Part shown: positions 26,801 through 34,148 of the stretch, piece after piece | Position numbering within the stretch: position 1 is the first letter of the stretch | How the letters are laid out: each line of letters opens with the position of its first letter | Source: Micromonospora narathiwatensis | Lineage (GTDB): Bacteria; Actinomycetota; Actinomycetes; Mycobacteriales; Micromonosporaceae | Direction: 5' to 3' | Assembly (NCBI RefSeq): GCF_900089605.1 | Contig: NZ_LT594324.1 | Span: 1,922,001 to 1,986,000 of the forward strand | DNA: 64,000 bases | The notes under the pieces: generated by a model | Database searches by the model: none | The model's input: the letters and a program-made list of their open reading frames with translations, nothing else | What the model was told of the DNA's origin: nothing | Translations under genes and position numbers: made by a program

Positions 26801-29800
26801 TGGACGTGGCGGCGGTCAACGGCCCCGAGGCGACCGTGGTCTCCGGGCTGCCCGAGGAGATCGAGGCGCTGGCCGACCGGCTGCGCGCCGACGGCGTACG
26901 GCACCGGGCGCTGAGCGTCTCGCACGCCTTCCACTCCCGGCTGCTGGACCCGGCGCTGGACGAGTTCCGGGCGGTCTGCGCGCGGCTGGACCACCAGCCG
27001 CCGACCATCCCGGTCATCTCCAACCTGACCGGTGCGGTCGCCGGCCCCGACACCTACGACGCCGACTACTGGGTGCGCCACGCCCGCCAGCCGGTCCGCT
27101 TCCACACTGGGGCGGGGCGGCTCGCCGCGCTCGACGTGGACGTGTGCCTGGAGATCGGCCCGGACCGTACCCTGGTAAACCTGGTCCGCGCCGCGGGCCT
27201 CGCGCCCGGCGGCGGGCTGGCGTCGTCGCTGCGCCGCGGCTCGGCCGACCGGGCCGCCCTGCTCGGCGCGGTCGCCGCGCTCTATCCGCTCGGCCAGGAC
27301 GTGACCTGGGACCGGGTGCAACCCCGCCCGCGACCGGGCGGGCGCGTCGAGGCGCCGCGCTACCCGTTCGCCGAGACCCGGTACTGGGCCCCCGCCGCGC
27401 CGGCCGGGGAGCCGGCGCCGGCCGGAGCGGCCGCCGACGCGCCGGCCTGGGGTACGCCGGTCCGCTCGCCGGCCCTGCGCGGCCGGGTGTTCCACACCGA
27501 GCGGAGCACGGCGTACCCGCCTCACCTGGCCGACCACCGCCTGTACGGGACCGTCTCGGTGCCCGGCGCGTCGCAGACCGCCACCGTGCTCTCCGCGCTG
27601 GCCGGGGACGGCACCCCGCCCGCCCTCGCCGACCTGGTGTTCCCCCGGGCCCTCGTGCTGCACGACGGCGAGCGCTACGAGTTGCAGGTCATCGAGGCCG
27701 AGCCGGAGCACGGCGGCCGGACGGTGAGCGTGCAGAGCCTGGTCGACCCGGAGCGGAACCGCTGGCAGGAGCACCTCTCCGCGCGGCTGCTGCCGGATCC
27801 GCCGGGCGAACCCCGACCGGTGCCCGACCTCGCCGCCTTCCAGGCCGCCGCCGAACGGCACCTCGCCGGTACGGACTTCTACCAGCACTTCCGGGAGATG
27901 GGCTACCTGCTCGGCCCGTCGTTCCGCTGGATCGACGAGGTGTGGATCCGCGGCGACGAGGCCCTGGTCCGGTACGCCCAGCCGGACCGGATGAACGAGA
28001 ACCCGGCCGGCTGGATCATCCACCCCGGCCTGCTCGACTCCTGCCTGCAGAGCACGGTGACCTTCGGCGTCGCCCCGCACCTGACGGACGGCACGGCGGC
28101 GGACGCCGGCCGGAGCGGGCTGGCGATCCCGTTCGCCGCCGCCCGGCTCATCCTGGCCCGACGGCCCGAGCATGCCGGCGAACTCTGGGGACACGTGCGG
28201 GCCCGGCACGCCACCACCGGCCCGGACGGCGGCCGGCAGGTGCACGAGGCCGACCTGCACCTCTTCGACGGGCGCGGGCGGACCGTGCTCGCGGTCGACG
28301 GGTTCCGGATCCGGCACGCCCCCCGGGAACTGCTGGAACGGTCGCTGCGGGACACCGCCGTCCACGTACACGAGCTGACCTGGACCACACCGGAGCCGGA
28401 CCGGCCGGCGCCGGCCCCGACGGCGCCGGCGCGCGTCGCCGTGCTCGGAGGCGACGGCCTGCCCCCGCTCGCCGACGCGGTCGCCGGTCGGGCGGAACTC
28501 GCCGCGTACCCCGGGGAAGAGCCGCCCGACCTGGTGCTCGACCTGCGGTTCGCCGCCGCCGAGCCGCAGGTGTCGGCCGACGCGGCCCGGCAGGCCGTAC
28601 GCCGGCTCGTCGACGACCTGCGGGCCGCCCCCGAGTCCGTGCCGTACCTGGTGGTCTGCGCCGACGGCGCCGAGGCCGCGCCGGTGCGCGAGGCGCTGTG
28701 GGGGATGCTCGCCGCGGTCGAGGCGGAGCAGCCGGACCGCCGCCTGGTCCGGGTCGTGTTCGCCGCCGACGCCGATCCGGGGGCCGCCGCCGGGCTGCTC
28801 CTCGACGAGGTACGGCGCGGCCTGCCGGAGACCCGGCTGCGGATCGGCGGCGACGGGCTCCAGGTCGCCCGCCTGCGGCCCCTGCCGGCCGCCGAGGCCG
28901 ACCTGCCCGAGGCCGTCACCGCCGGCACCGCGCTGGTCACCGGCGGGCTCGGCGCGCTGGGGCTGAGCGTCGCCGGCTTCCTCGCCCGGCAGGGCGTCCC
29001 CGCGATCACCCTCGTCGGCCGCTCGGCCCCCGACCCGGCCGCCAGCGCGGCCATCGACCAGCTCACCGCCGGTGGCACCCGGATCCGGGTGGTGCGCGGG
29101 GACGTCACCGACGCCGAGGACTGCCGCCGGATGGTGGCCGAGGCGGAACGCGACGGCACGATCGGCAGCGTCTGGCACCTCGCCGGGCGTACCGCCGACG
29201 GCGCCTTCACGCAGCTCACCGAGGCCGCGTTCGAGGAGGTGTTCGCCGGCAAGGCGGCCGGTGCGGACCGGCTGCTGGAGGCCATGGCCGGGCGGCGACC
29301 GGCGGCACTGGTGCACTTCTCCTCGGTCTCGGCGGTGCTCGGCTCGGCCGGCCAGGCCAACTACGCCGCCGCCAACGGCTACCTCGCCGGCCTCGCCACC
29401 CGGCTGCGGGACCGTGGCCTGCCTGCGGTGAGCATCGACTGGGGACCGTGGACGCCCCGGGTCAAGGGCGGGCTGGCGGCCACCGAGGCGACCCGGCGGG
29501 CGATCGACCGGCTGGGTGTCCGGGCCCTCACCGACGAGGAGGCCGAGACCATCCTGCGCGCCGCGCTCACCGCCGGGCGGGACCGGCTCGTCGCGGTGGC
29601 CGTCGACGCCCGCGCGTACGTCGAGCGGGCGGCCGGCCACCCGAGGGCGGCGCTGCTGCTCCCGTTGCTCGACCGGGGCGCCCGGCCGGCGCCGGTCGCC
29701 GCACCGGCGACGCCGCGCGGCTGGCTGCGCGAGGAACTGGACCGGACGGCCGCCGACGAGCGGGAGGACCGGCTCCGGGCGGCGGTGCGCAGGGTGGCCG

Positions 29801-30186
29801 GCGACGCGCTGGGCGACCCGGGGGCGCTCGACGACGAGGCCGGCTTCGCCGACCTCGGCCTCGACTCGATCATGGTGATCGACCTGCGGACCCGGCTGTC
29901 GCACGCGCTCGCGGCGGACCTGCCCGCGACCGTGGCCATCGACCACCCGACCATCGCGCAGGTCGCCGCGTACGCGATCGATCTGCTCTATCCCGACGAC
30001 GAACCGGCCGGCGAGTCGCCCCGCGTCGACGGCTGGCCCGCCCCGGCACACGACGGCCCGGCGCACCCCGGCCCGGCGTACCCCGACGCGGCGGACGACC
30101 CGGCTGGGACTGCCGACGACCTGGCGGACCTGTCGATCGACGAGCTGGTCCGGGCCGTCCGGGCGGACCTGGCCATGGAGGAGTGA
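20803..30186 (+). CDS. two-module type I PKS, KS-KR-ACP (no AT) then KS-AT-DH-KR-ACP
   Basis: 3127 residues. A coiled-coil docking helix lies at ~5-35. Module one: KS with Cys198 in DTACSSS, a KS-AT linker running straight into the post-AT motif LPTYPWQR near 560 with no AT between, a low-complexity linker, KR (VTGALGAVG near 883, YAAAN) and ACP (Ser1208). Module two: KS with Cys1497, AT with GHSVGE near 1943 and HAFH near 2043 (malonyl-type), DH with canonical HRLYGTVSVP near 2245 and DSCLQ near 2412, KR (VTGGLGALG near 2712) and ACP (Ser3022). The acidic-helical C-terminus resembles a docking tail. ATG 20803 has GAGGA nine bases upstream; ATG 20764, overlapping the previous stop, is an alternative. 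A TTA codon lies at 23389. Confidence 0.92.
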   Translation: MDDTDNAAAKRQDAQLKRALATIRTLRRRLDEQGGDQPVAIVGVGLRLPGGIDGAEAYWDALAAGRDLVGPMPSRRQGPFAAEWADLPQRGGFLDEVLDFDADFFGISPREARALDPQHRLLLEVAWEALENAASPADQLAGRPVGLYVGITGQDYRDWLPGEPDAYWATGNGHCFAAGRLAYSLGLTGPAMAIDTACSSSLVAVHLAVQALRRGECEVAIAGGVNLIMSPRSTRLVVQTRSLAPDGLCKAFDARANGFTRGEGAGALVLKPLARAVRDGDRIHAVIRGSAVNQDGRSSGFTAPNVLSQVALIEQALAGAGAGPADVGYVEAHGTGTALGDPIEMEALATVLGRRNGGAPLAVGSVKTNLGHLEAAAGVAGLVKAVLCVQHRQVPPVVHLRTLNPRIDLGGTGIVVPDRLVDWADGAGRLAGVSSFGMSGTNAHLLLGPVEPDELAERPTPPAGPVAGFVVSARTPVALRALAAAYAQRVLRLPAADFPAFAATANTGRSRLPVAAWVAAADPAAAYAALTALASGAPPVEVDPAVLVAAADRRAVLDLPTYPWQRQRHAPERPATGEPDRPTPAGHTHEVVWVELDRPSAADHAGPLILAGDDAPLLADLASAAAARGRSGTLLSPDPVAVPAGWRTTPLPADAEGWARFWAGRPDGPAETLVLVPAAHPVLDHAAPRHEVAPTAGRDAAGPAGAAAEPSDAGYGAAGPAGAGPEATDPAGAGPEAAEPSDVGRAAEDPSDPVRRAADAVAAVTTAVAAVAVAGRRAVVLTRGARRTGPADEVPATTHGPLHGLAPVLGLEFGAAFGGVVDLPWRPAPADLDPALDLLAAPAGPVLEDLVAVRAGRILAARLRDAGATPGRLPVRADATYLVTGALGAVGRELVADLVRRGARRLLLVGRRAESELDAGARELLVRLRDDGIGVGYVGGGCDTADSRGQVAAALRGMPPLGGVLHAAGTIERVPAAELDSGRVAAALRAKVGGAWWLHELTRDLPLDFFILVSSVSALWGTEGYAAYAAANGGLDALAAYRRACGLPAVSIAYGPWAVSGMADGESRERFARIGVGALDPATGCAVLRDEVPAPEGYLVACPLDRQRLDSVLGGLRPRGLFASAPAGASTAVAVASTVVTVASTAVGVASGAEREPSVAAELFALPVGARPAAARGHVARLLAAQLGHPEGHVIREDEGFFDLGLDSIMAVDLARRLAEAFEVPLQVADVFDHPTVHQFAAHLLALRDGPTNGTAPAVAVGAGAADHARGHAVDPTLNGGPAATEATAALSIEAADHGVAATPIAVAPQGGEQPAPVAAVASPAEPAAIVGMAGRFPGADTVEELWELLRSGRDAVDAVPPHRWSHRTFHAAGPDTGPRITTDQGGFLRDVARFDAAFFGIPTREAENLDPQQRLLLECAWHALEDAGIDPSGLAGTRTGVFVGVSNGDYARVLAGAGVDRLDAYYSTGTALNAVAGRLAYVLGLAGPALAVDTACSSSLVALHLAVRALRAGEVDAAIVGGVNVIVDPLASVAVSRAHMLSPDGRCRTFSADANGFVRAEGCGVVVLKRLADADRDGDAVLAVVRGSAVNQDGSSSGLTAPNGRAQEQVITAALTDAGVAGAAVDFLEAHGTGTSLGDPVEVGAAWRVLGPGRSPDRPLHLGSVKSNIGHCESAAGMASVIKTVLALRHGRIPANLHFTAPNPHIDWTGMDVRVVADELPWPRTDRIRLAGVSGFGFTGTNAHVLLADPEPATTRHRHVDPADGTAPGGVPLLVPLSAPDPDGLRRLVDRWRDRVAACPEADLPALAALAGSGRAHLPYRVALSGRDRARLVAVAEPPADPVAASRPPRIAFLFSGQGSQFFGMGRELYETEPVFRAVFDECDRRLAPALGRSLAELVFHGDDRTAINDTRVTQPALVTLEVALAELWRSWGVTPAVVMGHSVGEIAAAIVAGVLDLPAGLDLIAERARLMQATRPGAMLAVTATEQQVRDLLAGTALDVAAVNGPEATVVSGLPEEIEALADRLRADGVRHRALSVSHAFHSRLLDPALDEFRAVCARLDHQPPTIPVISNLTGAVAGPDTYDADYWVRHARQPVRFHTGAGRLAALDVDVCLEIGPDRTLVNLVRAAGLAPGGGLASSLRRGSADRAALLGAVAALYPLGQDVTWDRVQPRPRPGGRVEAPRYPFAETRYWAPAAPAGEPAPAGAAADAPAWGTPVRSPALRGRVFHTERSTAYPPHLADHRLYGTVSVPGASQTATVLSALAGDGTPPALADLVFPRALVLHDGERYELQVIEAEPEHGGRTVSVQSLVDPERNRWQEHLSARLLPDPPGEPRPVPDLAAFQAAAERHLAGTDFYQHFREMGYLLGPSFRWIDEVWIRGDEALVRYAQPDRMNENPAGWIIHPGLLDSCLQSTVTFGVAPHLTDGTAADAGRSGLAIPFAAARLILARRPEHAGELWGHVRARHATTGPDGGRQVHEADLHLFDGRGRTVLAVDGFRIRHAPRELLERSLRDTAVHVHELTWTTPEPDRPAPAPTAPARVAVLGGDGLPPLADAVAGRAELAAYPGEEPPDLVLDLRFAAAEPQVSADAARQAVRRLVDDLRAAPESVPYLVVCADGAEAAPVREALWGMLAAVEAEQPDRRLVRVVFAADADPGAAAGLLLDEVRRGLPETRLRIGGDGLQVARLRPLPAAEADLPEAVTAGTALVTGGLGALGLSVAGFLARQGVPAITLVGRSAPDPAASAAIDQLTAGGTRIRVVRGDVTDAEDCRRMVAEAERDGTIGSVWHLAGRTADGAFTQLTEAAFEEVFAGKAAGADRLLEAMAGRRPAALVHFSSVSAVLGSAGQANYAAANGYLAGLATRLRDRGLPAVSIDWGPWTPRVKGGLAATEATRRAIDRLGVRALTDEEAETILRAALTAGRDRLVAVAVDARAYVERAAGHPRAALLLPLLDRGARPAPVAAPATPRGWLREELDRTAADEREDRLRAAVRRVAGDALGDPGALDDEAGFADLGLDSIMVIDLRTRLSHALAADLPATVAIDHPTIAQVAAYAIDLLYPDDEPAGESPRVDGWPAPAHDGPAHPGPAYPDAADDPAGTADDLADLSIDELVRAVRADLAMEE
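22897..23050 (+). repeat. degenerate repeats in the KS-KR linker of PKS 2
   Basis: The coding sequence here gives repeated Ala/Gly/Pro/Glu blocks: AAGPAGA is followed twice by variants, PAGAGPEA occurs twice and AEPSD occurs twice. It lies where an AT domain would normally be flanked, between the post-AT linker and the KR. It is probably an unstructured spacer that expanded by slippage. Confidence 0.6.
24187..24255 (+). repeat. tandem repeat coding VASTxV units before ACP 1 of PKS 2
   Basis: Three imperfect 24-base repeats encode successive ASTAVAV, ASTVVTV and ASTAVGV blocks in the KR-ACP linker. The unit stays in frame. It is likely a flexible tether. Confidence 0.6.
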
Positions 30187-30197
30187 GGGACGTGACC

Positions 30198-32606
30198 ATG
30201 GACGCGACCGAGCTGCGGCGACTCGTGGAGGAACAGCTGCGGCTCTCCCGCCGGCAGCAGGCCCGGATCCGCGAGCTGGAGCGGGAACGGCGGCCACCGC
30301 TCGCCGTCGTCGGGCTCGGCCTGCGGTTCCCCGGCGACCTGCGTACGCCGGAACAGCTCTGGGACTTCCTGCGCGGGGACGCGCACGCGGTCACCGGCGT
30401 CCCGGACGACCGGCCCGGGCTGCGGGCCGCGTACCGGCCGGGACCGGTCCGGCCGGGCCGCTCCTACGTGGACCGGGCGGCCTTCCTGACCGACATCGGC
30501 CACTTCGACGCGGACTTCTTCGGCATCTCCCAACGCGAGGCCGAACTGCTCGACCCGCAGCAGCGGCTGCTGCTGGAGACGGCCTGGGAGGCGCTGGAGC
30601 GCGCCGGGGTCGCGGTCCGCCGCGCCGACCGGCTGGACGTCGGTGTCTTCCTCGGCATGATGGCCTCCGAGTACGGCGAGCGGCTCGCCGTGCAGGACGA
30701 CAAGACGCCGCTCGACCCGTACTACGCCACCGGTGGCGGGCTCTGCTTCGGCGCCGGCCGGATCAGCTACGTGATGGGCTTCGCCGGCCCGGTGGTCAGC
30801 GTGGACACCGCCTGCTCGTCCTCGCTGGTCGCGCTGCACCTGGCGAGCCGCGCGCTGCGGTCCGGCGAGTGCCGGTACGCGCTGGTCTGCGGCTCCAACC
30901 TGCTCCTGTCGCCGAACCTGATGGTGTCGCTGTGCCAGAGCCGGGCGCTCTCCCCCGAGGGCCGCTCCAAGTCGTTCCTCGCCTCGGCCGACGGGTACGG
31001 CCGGGGCGAGGGCGTCGGCGTGCTGGTGCTGATGCGGCTCGACGAGGCGGAACGGGAGGGCCGCCCGATCCTGGCCGTGGTGCGGGGCAGCGCGGTCAAC
31101 CACGACGGCGCCGCGTCCGGGCTGACCGTGCCGAGCGGCCCCGCCCAGCAGGAGGTGGTGCGGGCGGCCCTCGCCGACGCGGGGGTGGGCGCGGCCGACG
31201 TGGGCTGGGTCGAGGCGCACGGCACCGGGACGCTGCTCGGTGACCCGGTCGAGGTGGGCGCGCTGGACGCCGCGCTCGGCGACGCGGTCCGCGAGCGCGG
31301 CGTACCGCTCGGGATCGGCAGCGTCAAGGCCCGCCTCAACCATCTGGAGGCCGCCTCCGGGGTGGCCGGGCTGATGAAGACCGTGCTCATGCTGCACCAC
31401 GGCGAGATCCCGGCGGCGGCGAGCGAAGCCGACGGCCCGCTCAACGGGCACATTCCGTGGGACCGGCTCGGCTTCACCGTGCCCCGGCGCAACGCGCCCT
31501 GGCCGGCCGAGCTGCCCCGCCGGGTCGCCGGGGTGAACTCGTTCGGGATGAGCGGCACCAACGCGCACGTGGTGCTGGAGGCGTACCAGCCGACGGGGGA
31601 GGAGCGCGGGCCGGCCGCCGCGGGCGGGCCGGAGCTGCTCACCCTCTCCGCCCGGGACCCGCAGGCCCTGGCCACCCTCGGCGCGGCGGTGGTGGCGCGG
31701 CTGCGTACCGCCGATCCCGCCGACCTGCCGGCGCTCTGCCACACCCTGCGCAGCGGGCGCGCGCCGTTCGGACACCGGGTGGCCGTCGTCGGCGGCACGG
31801 CCGACGACCTCGCGGTCCGGGTGGCGGCGGCGGTGCGGCGTCCGGCCGAACCGGCCGGCCGGCCGCGTCCGGTCACGCTCTGGGTCGCTTCCGACCACAC
31901 CGCGCTGGCGGTGGCGCTGGACGCGGTCCACGCCCGCTATCCGGGGCTGCTGCCGCCCGACGCCGGCGCGGCGGCCCCCGACCGGTGGGTGGCCCTGCTC
32001 GGCCGGCTCGGGGTACGGGTCCGGTGCCGTCGGGACACCGGTCGACCGGCCGACGCGGCCCGTCTCCAGTGGCCGGACGCGGACGGTACGGCGTACGTCG
32101 CGCCGCTGGTCACCGCCGTGCCCGAGGCGGCTCCCGGGCTGCTGCTCGACGCTCTCGCCGCCCTCTTCCTGGCCGGGCTCGACGTCCGCTTCGACCACCT
32201 GCGACCGGCCGGGGCCCGGTTCCGGCCGGACCTGCCCACGTACCCGTTCCGGCGCCGCCGGTTCTGGGTCGACGAGCCGGTCGGCGCGGCGTCCACCGGG
32301 TACGCCGAGTCCGGTGCCGGCGGCGACGAGCCGCTGCCCACCGACCGCGCGGGCATCGAGGCGTACCTGATGTCGGAGCTGCGCGACGTGCTGCACGCCG
32401 AAGAGGAACTGGACCCGAGCCGGTCCTTCCTGGAGACGGGCGGCGACTCCTTCGTGTCCACCCTGTTCATGACCCGGATCGAGGAACGGTTCCAGGTGGC
32501 GCTCACCCCGGACGACCTGCCCATCGACCGCCCGCTGGCGGCACTGCTGGCGACGATCGCCGACCACATCACCGGCCGCCCGGTCGCGGCCGGGGGACGG
32601 GAGTGA
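30198..32606 (+). CDS. short PKS, KS-collapsed AT-carrier protein
   Basis: 802 residues. The N-terminal helix (RRLVEEQLRLSRRQQ, ~5-32) looks like a coiled-coil docking domain for the previous PKS. The KS keeps Cys206 in DTACSSS and HGTGT near 341, but the usual KTNIGHLE is KARLNHLE, keeping Lys and His while losing Asn-Ile-Gly order. After the KS-AT linker only ~150 residues remain before LPTYPFRRRRFW; no GHSxG serine is present, so the AT is deleted. The carrier domain has GGDSF near Ser750, a PCP-like signature. It could pass a chain to the NRPSs or extend it with a unit supplied in trans. ATG 30198 follows GAGGGA; a GTG at 30192 is less likely. Confidence 0.85.
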   Translation: MDATELRRLVEEQLRLSRRQQARIRELERERRPPLAVVGLGLRFPGDLRTPEQLWDFLRGDAHAVTGVPDDRPGLRAAYRPGPVRPGRSYVDRAAFLTDIGHFDADFFGISQREAELLDPQQRLLLETAWEALERAGVAVRRADRLDVGVFLGMMASEYGERLAVQDDKTPLDPYYATGGGLCFGAGRISYVMGFAGPVVSVDTACSSSLVALHLASRALRSGECRYALVCGSNLLLSPNLMVSLCQSRALSPEGRSKSFLASADGYGRGEGVGVLVLMRLDEAEREGRPILAVVRGSAVNHDGAASGLTVPSGPAQQEVVRAALADAGVGAADVGWVEAHGTGTLLGDPVEVGALDAALGDAVRERGVPLGIGSVKARLNHLEAASGVAGLMKTVLMLHHGEIPAAASEADGPLNGHIPWDRLGFTVPRRNAPWPAELPRRVAGVNSFGMSGTNAHVVLEAYQPTGEERGPAAAGGPELLTLSARDPQALATLGAAVVARLRTADPADLPALCHTLRSGRAPFGHRVAVVGGTADDLAVRVAAAVRRPAEPAGRPRPVTLWVASDHTALAVALDAVHARYPGLLPPDAGAAAPDRWVALLGRLGVRVRCRRDTGRPADAARLQWPDADGTAYVAPLVTAVPEAAPGLLLDALAALFLAGLDVRFDHLRPAGARFRPDLPTYPFRRRRFWVDEPVGAASTGYAESGAGGDEPLPTDRAGIEAYLMSELRDVLHAEEELDPSRSFLETGGDSFVSTLFMTRIEERFQVALTPDDLPIDRPLAALLATIADHITGRPVAAGGRE

Positions 32607-32610
32607 TCCG

Positions 32611-33426
32611 ATGAGCGCGTTCCTCCGGCCGCGACCGGTCCCCGACCCCGACCTGCGCCTGGTGGTCTTCCACCACGCCGGCGGTTCCGGCAGCGCCTAC
32701 TTCCCGGTCAGCCAGGGCGTACCCGCGGAATGGGACCTGCTCCTGCCCGACCTGCCCGGTCGCGGCCGCCGCCATCGGGAGGAGCCGCTGCGGGACATCC
32801 CCGCCATCGTGGCGCGGCTGGTGGAGGACCTGCTCGACTGGGCCGACGCGCCACTGGCCCTGTTCGGGCACAGCCTGGGCGCGGTGGTCGCGGCGGAGAC
32901 CGCCCGGGCGCTCGGCGCGCTCGGTGTCGAACCGGTCTGGGTCGGGGTCTCCGGCCGGCCGGCCGTCGCCTACCGGGGGCCGAAGGCGTCCCTGCCGTAC
33001 GACGTCTCGGACGACGAGATGATGCGGCACCTGTTCGCGCTGGGCGGCATGCCGGACCGGATCCACGAGGTGCCGGAGTTCCGCGCCCAACTGCTCCGCT
33101 TGGTCCGCGCGGACCTCGGCGCGCTGGCCGCGTACGCGCCGACGCCGGACCGGCCGCCGTTGGCCGTGCCGCTCACCGCCTTCGGTGGTACGGACGACGA
33201 CTGGGCCCCGCCGGCGGCGATCGCGGCCTGGGCGGGGGAGACCACGGGCCCGTTTCGGCGGATACTCTTTCCGGGCGGCCACTTCCACTTTCTCGGCGCC
33301 GCGTTCGGGTCCTTCACCGCCGCGCTGGTGGCGGAGATCCGCGCGACGCTCCGGTCCACCCCCCGGCCCACGCCCGGCGTGGTCGCCGCCGGGGCCGCGT
33401 CACCCGGATTGAGGAGTGCACCATGA
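32611..33426 (+). CDS. type II thioesterase
   Basis: 271 residues, alpha/beta hydrolase of the GrsT/editing thioesterase family: FHHAGGSG oxyanion-hole motif near residue 21, nucleophile serine in GHSLG near 90, Asp in the GGTDDDW segment near 192 and His in GGHFHF near 230. These stand-alone enzymes clear mis-primed or stalled acyl groups from PKS and NRPS carrier proteins. Start ATG 32611 follows GGGAG at 8-base spacing, four bases after the PKS stop, so it is translated with the PKS operon. The C-terminal ~15 residues are a Pro/Ala extension beyond the fold. Confidence 0.92.
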   Translation: MSAFLRPRPVPDPDLRLVVFHHAGGSGSAYFPVSQGVPAEWDLLLPDLPGRGRRHREEPLRDIPAIVARLVEDLLDWADAPLALFGHSLGAVVAAETARALGALGVEPVWVGVSGRPAVAYRGPKASLPYDVSDDEMMRHLFALGGMPDRIHEVPEFRAQLLRLVRADLGALAAYAPTPDRPPLAVPLTAFGGTDDDWAPPAAIAAWAGETTGPFRRILFPGGHFHFLGAAFGSFTAALVAEIRATLRSTPRPTPGVVAAGAASPGLRSAP

Positions 33427-34007
33427 ACACGACGGACCGGCTCGTCCCGGCGGATCCCGCGTCGGCGCCGAGCACCAGCGTACCGGTCGACATGCGGCCC
33501 CTGATGGCCAGTTTCCCGTCCGGCGTCACGGTGACCACCGCGCTGCACAGCGACGGCCGGCCGTGGGGGATGACCTGCACGTCGCTGTGCAGCGTCTCCC
33601 TCGACCCGCCCATCCTGCTGGTCTGCCTGCGCTGTGGCAGCCCCACCCTGGAGGCCATCGCGGCCAGCCGGTCGTTCGCCGTCAACCTGCTGCACGAGCA
33701 GGCCCGGGCCTTCGCCGAACTGTTCGCCTCCGGCGCGGTCGACCGCTTCGAGCAGGTCCGGTGGAGCGCCGACGGCGACGCCGCCGGTCCGCACCTGCTC
33801 GACGCCGCGCACACCATCGCCGACTGCGAGGTGGTCGAGGACAGCGTGGTCGGCGACCACGCCGTGGTGCTGGGCCGGGTCCGCGCGGTGACCCGGCTGC
33901 GTCCGCAACGCCCCCTGCTGTACGGGCTGCGCCGCTACGCCACCTGGTCGGACTCCGTCGACGGCAGCTACCTGTTCTCCGACGCGCAGGCATTCGACTG
34001 GTCCTGA
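33423..34007 (+). CDS. flavin reductase (FMN-binding split-barrel)
   Basis: 194 residues, about the usual length for the flavin reductase-like domain family. It shows FPSGVTVTTA near residue 31, the GMTCTSLCSVSLDPP substrate-flavin segment near 48, and FAVNLLHEQ near 84. It reduces FAD or FMN with NAD(P)H and releases it. In this cluster it is the only obvious source of FADH2 for the two halogenases. The ATG overlaps the thioesterase stop (ATGA), and GAGGAG lies seven bases upstream, so expression is coupled. It is the last gene of the PKS operon. Confidence 0.9.
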   Translation: MNTTDRLVPADPASAPSTSVPVDMRPLMASFPSGVTVTTALHSDGRPWGMTCTSLCSVSLDPPILLVCLRCGSPTLEAIAASRSFAVNLLHEQARAFAELFASGAVDRFEQVRWSADGDAAGPHLLDAAHTIADCEVVEDSVVGDHAVVLGRVRAVTRLRPQRPLLYGLRRYATWSDSVDGSYLFSDAQAFDWS

Positions 34008-34026
34008 CCGCCGCCTCGTCTCCCGG

Positions 34027-34047
34027 CCGCCGCCTCAACCGCGGCGG
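34027..34047 (+). terminator. hairpin after the PKS operon
   Basis: CCGCCGC and GCGGCGG pair perfectly around a seven-base loop, 20 bases after the flavin reductase stop. There is no T-run. It probably ends the PKS-thioesterase-reductase transcript. Confidence 0.5.
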
Positions 34048-34148
34048 TGGAACGCGTCGGGGCTGCCGCGCGAGTACCGTCGACTGTGGCGATCCGCCGG
34101 AGCAGCGGCCGGCGGCCCGTCGCCCGGCCCGCTATCTGGGAGACGACG

